The notes beneath the pieces were generated by a model, which ran no database searches, had not been told where the DNA came from, and saw only the letters and a list, made by a program, of their open reading frames with translations. A stretch of DNA of 64,000 bases from assembly GCF_017873855.1 (NCBI RefSeq), contig NZ_JAGGKR010000001.1:1281529-1345528 (forward strand), read 5' to 3'. Both the position numbers and the translations under genes were made by a program. The stretch comes from Methanolinea mesophila. GTDB taxonomy: Archaea > Halobacteriota > Methanomicrobia > Methanomicrobiales > Methanospirillaceae. Within the stretch, counting starts at the first letter, position 1, and every line of letters starts with the position of its first letter. Below, piece after piece: positions 63,608 through 64,000 of this stretch.

Positions 63608-64000
63608 ATGATACCTTACGAACTAATCGCTATTGCGGTATTCCTCTTCACCTACGCCCTGATCATCGACGAGCGGATCCACCGTACCGTTGCCGCGATG
63701 GCCGGTGCGGCGATCGTCGTGGCTCTCCAGATCGTGCCCTGGGACGAGATCCCGGTCTACCTGGACCTCGGTACCATCTTCCTGCTGATGGGCATGATGA
63801 TCATCGTGAATACCGCACGACTGAGCGGACTTTTCGAATACATCGCGATAAGGACGGCAAAATTTGCAAAGGGGAGCCCTCTCAGGGTGCTTATCCTTTT
63901 TTCCATCCTCACCGCGCTGGTGAGCGCCTTCCTGGACAATGTAACCACCGTGCTGCTGATTACCCCCATGATCCTCTATCTTGCCCAGGTGATGGAGCAG
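63608..64000 (+). CDS. ArsB/NhaD/SLC13-type ion permease, 3' end cut by window
   Basis: 131 residues before the window ends, from ATG 63608. The first helices and S-A-F-L-D-N-V-T-T-V-L-L (ion-binding turn) are diagnostic of the ion-transporter superfamily that includes ArsB, NhaD and citrate/SLC13 carriers. Substrate unknown. Likely operon with the USP-like gene, a pairing seen with several permeases. Confidence 0.85.
   Translation, partial: MIPYELIAIAVFLFTYALIIDERIHRTVAAMAGAAIVVALQIVPWDEIPVYLDLGTIFLLMGMMIIVNTARLSGLFEYIAIRTAKFAKGSPLRVLILFSILTALVSAFLDNVTTVLLITPMILYLAQVMEQ

Overview
The window is a chromosomal segment of a GC-rich archaeon, most likely a methanogen of the Methanomicrobiales. 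The archaeal calls are firm. They are the large subunit of DNA polymerase D (DP2), translation factor aIF1A, Trm5, an HTH-fused CTP-dependent riboflavin kinase, a mevalonate operon of HMG-CoA synthase, thiolase and DUF35, class I HMG-CoA reductase, class III (archaellin/pilin-like) signal peptides and TATA-box promoters. No methanogenesis gene lies in the window, so the order-level placement is inferred from gene style, for example the degenerate kinase motif and PAS-rich orphan sensors.

Layout. 0-4 kb: sensory PAS protein (cut by the window start), orphan receiver, ferredoxin, ribB-rbkR. 4-7.3 kb: regulator plus the first two mevalonate steps. 7.6-13.3 kb: membrane proteins (an unknown 6-TM protein, three tandem paralogous small membrane proteins, two AI-2E-type permeases) and Trm5. 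13.6-19.5 kb: HMG-CoA reductase, RimI, a DUF1015 protein, HisG, an RNase H-like protein, a lipoprotein. 19.9-36.3 kb: a large cell-surface locus. 36.3-38.4 kb: repeat-rich spacer, aIF1A, HEAT protein. 38.6-56.5 kb: sensors, transporters, a phosphoribosyltransferase, lipoprotein, two unknown conserved proteins, tRNA-Leu(CAA), a cysteine desulfurase and an FAD oxidoreductase. 56.9-62.8 kb: DP2 with a mini-intein, overlapped by a HEAT-repeat gene and preceded by a membrane-anchored HEAT protein. 63-64 kb: a USP-like protein and the start of an ArsB/NhaD-type permease.

The most striking part is 19.9-36.3 kb. Two paralogous modules each contain one giant secreted von Willebrand A / Ig-like protein and five consecutive, mostly overlapping genes for short N-terminally anchored pilin-like proteins in the same order. 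Between them sits a secreted serine protease whose active-site motif looks like a sedolisin rather than a classical subtilisin. Module A has the host's high GC content. Module B and the protease's catalytic half are visibly AT-rich, as if replaced or acquired. No pilus ATPase or platform gene is present, so assembly would need machinery elsewhere. I infer a surface adhesion or filament system with two variant tips; this is not shown by the sequence.

Other points worth reading: the aIF1A gene has no ATG/GTG/TTG at its expected start but has a CTG behind a Shine-Dalgarno, with two 21-nt direct repeats in its leader. The protease lacks a conventional start upstream of an evident signal peptide. 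There are roughly 300-bp imperfect tandem repeats before aIF1A, and a family of dispersed intergenic repeats with GC-rich hairpins.
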